DNA from: Saccharothrix ecbatanensis
GTDB taxonomy: Bacteria > Actinomycetota > Actinomycetes > Mycobacteriales > Pseudonocardiaceae
Length of the DNA: 64,000 nt
Direction of reading: 5' to 3'
NCBI RefSeq assembly: GCF_014205015.1
Contig: NZ_JACHMO010000001.1
Location: forward strand, 5,642,001-5,706,000
The first letter of the stretch is position 1; the number at the start of each line of letters is the position of its first letter. The notes beneath the pieces are model-generated. The model saw only the letters and a list, made by a program, of their open reading frames with translations. It was not told the origin of the DNA and did no database searches. Positions 62,633 to 64,000 of this stretch are shown here, one piece after another. Both the position numbers and the translations under genes were made by a program.

Positions 62633-64000
<1,368 letters not shown>

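Overview
The window is very GC-rich, dense DNA from an actinobacterium. Its gene content and synteny point to the Pseudonocardiaceae (a Saccharothrix/Lentzea/Actinosynnema-like genome). That placement is inferred from gene order, paired XRE/DUF397 regulators, AfsR- and LAL-type giant regulators and DasR-like sites; no rRNA is present to confirm it. I see no rRNA, tRNA, CRISPR array, prophage or insertion sequence.

Layout: 1-13.9 kb is accessory and regulatory: the end of an ABC exporter (FtsX-type permease plus ATPase), a LAL-type LuxR regulator, a modular GH18 chitinase with two dre-like operators, an AfsR/SARP-like regulator, DedA, and a WhiJ-like XRE/DUF397 pair with a small CxxC protein. 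14-19.2 kb holds a SulP-carbonic anhydrase fusion, 6-phosphogluconate dehydrogenase and a LacI regulator. 19.3-23.2 kb holds a GH30-ricin glycosidase facing an unusual membrane protein that joins an ECF sigma factor, a zinc-finger-like motif, one TM helix and an outside GH128 glycosidase domain. 23.2-34.4 kb contains a LysE exporter/Lrp regulator/aromatic amino acid decarboxylase unit, a Uma2 protein, tesB-pyk, a helicase-associated protein, a lipoprotein, a V8-like protease and a HEAT-like protein. 34.4-47.8 kb holds gltBD, a dicarboxylate symporter, and a TAXI binding protein/histidine kinase/response regulator group next to lgt. 47.9-64 kb is the conserved his-trp supercluster (trpA, trpB, trpC, Trp-associated membrane gene, trpE; hisI, hisF, priA, hisH, hisB, hisC), which recalls the mycobacterial hisD-to-tesB order. 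It is interrupted by opposite-strand islands (TetR; cold-shock protein/PPOX protein/Clp-N regulator; SoxR with a split transketolase and KptA; a second TetR).

How it works together: PriA can serve both histidine and tryptophan synthesis, fitting its place between the two operons. gltBD supplies glutamate, and the decarboxylase/LysE/Lrp unit handles aromatic amino acids. The chitinase, GH30 and sigma-GH128 genes form a polysaccharide-sensing and degrading group.

Most notable: (i) four copies of a modular palindromic intergenic element built from about 15-18 bp units, one with a 29-bp perfect stem; (ii) three genes whose 3' ends, stop codon included, are tandemly repeated downstream; (iii) the sigma-factor/GH128 fusion; (iv) a Clp-N-domain HTH protein with two identical palindromes on its own -35 and -10; (v) a SoxR box with a 19-bp spacer in front of a split transketolase; (vi) a TAXI/two-component/DctA cluster. 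Many starts look leaderless (a -10 hexamer ends 6-7 nt before the start codon).
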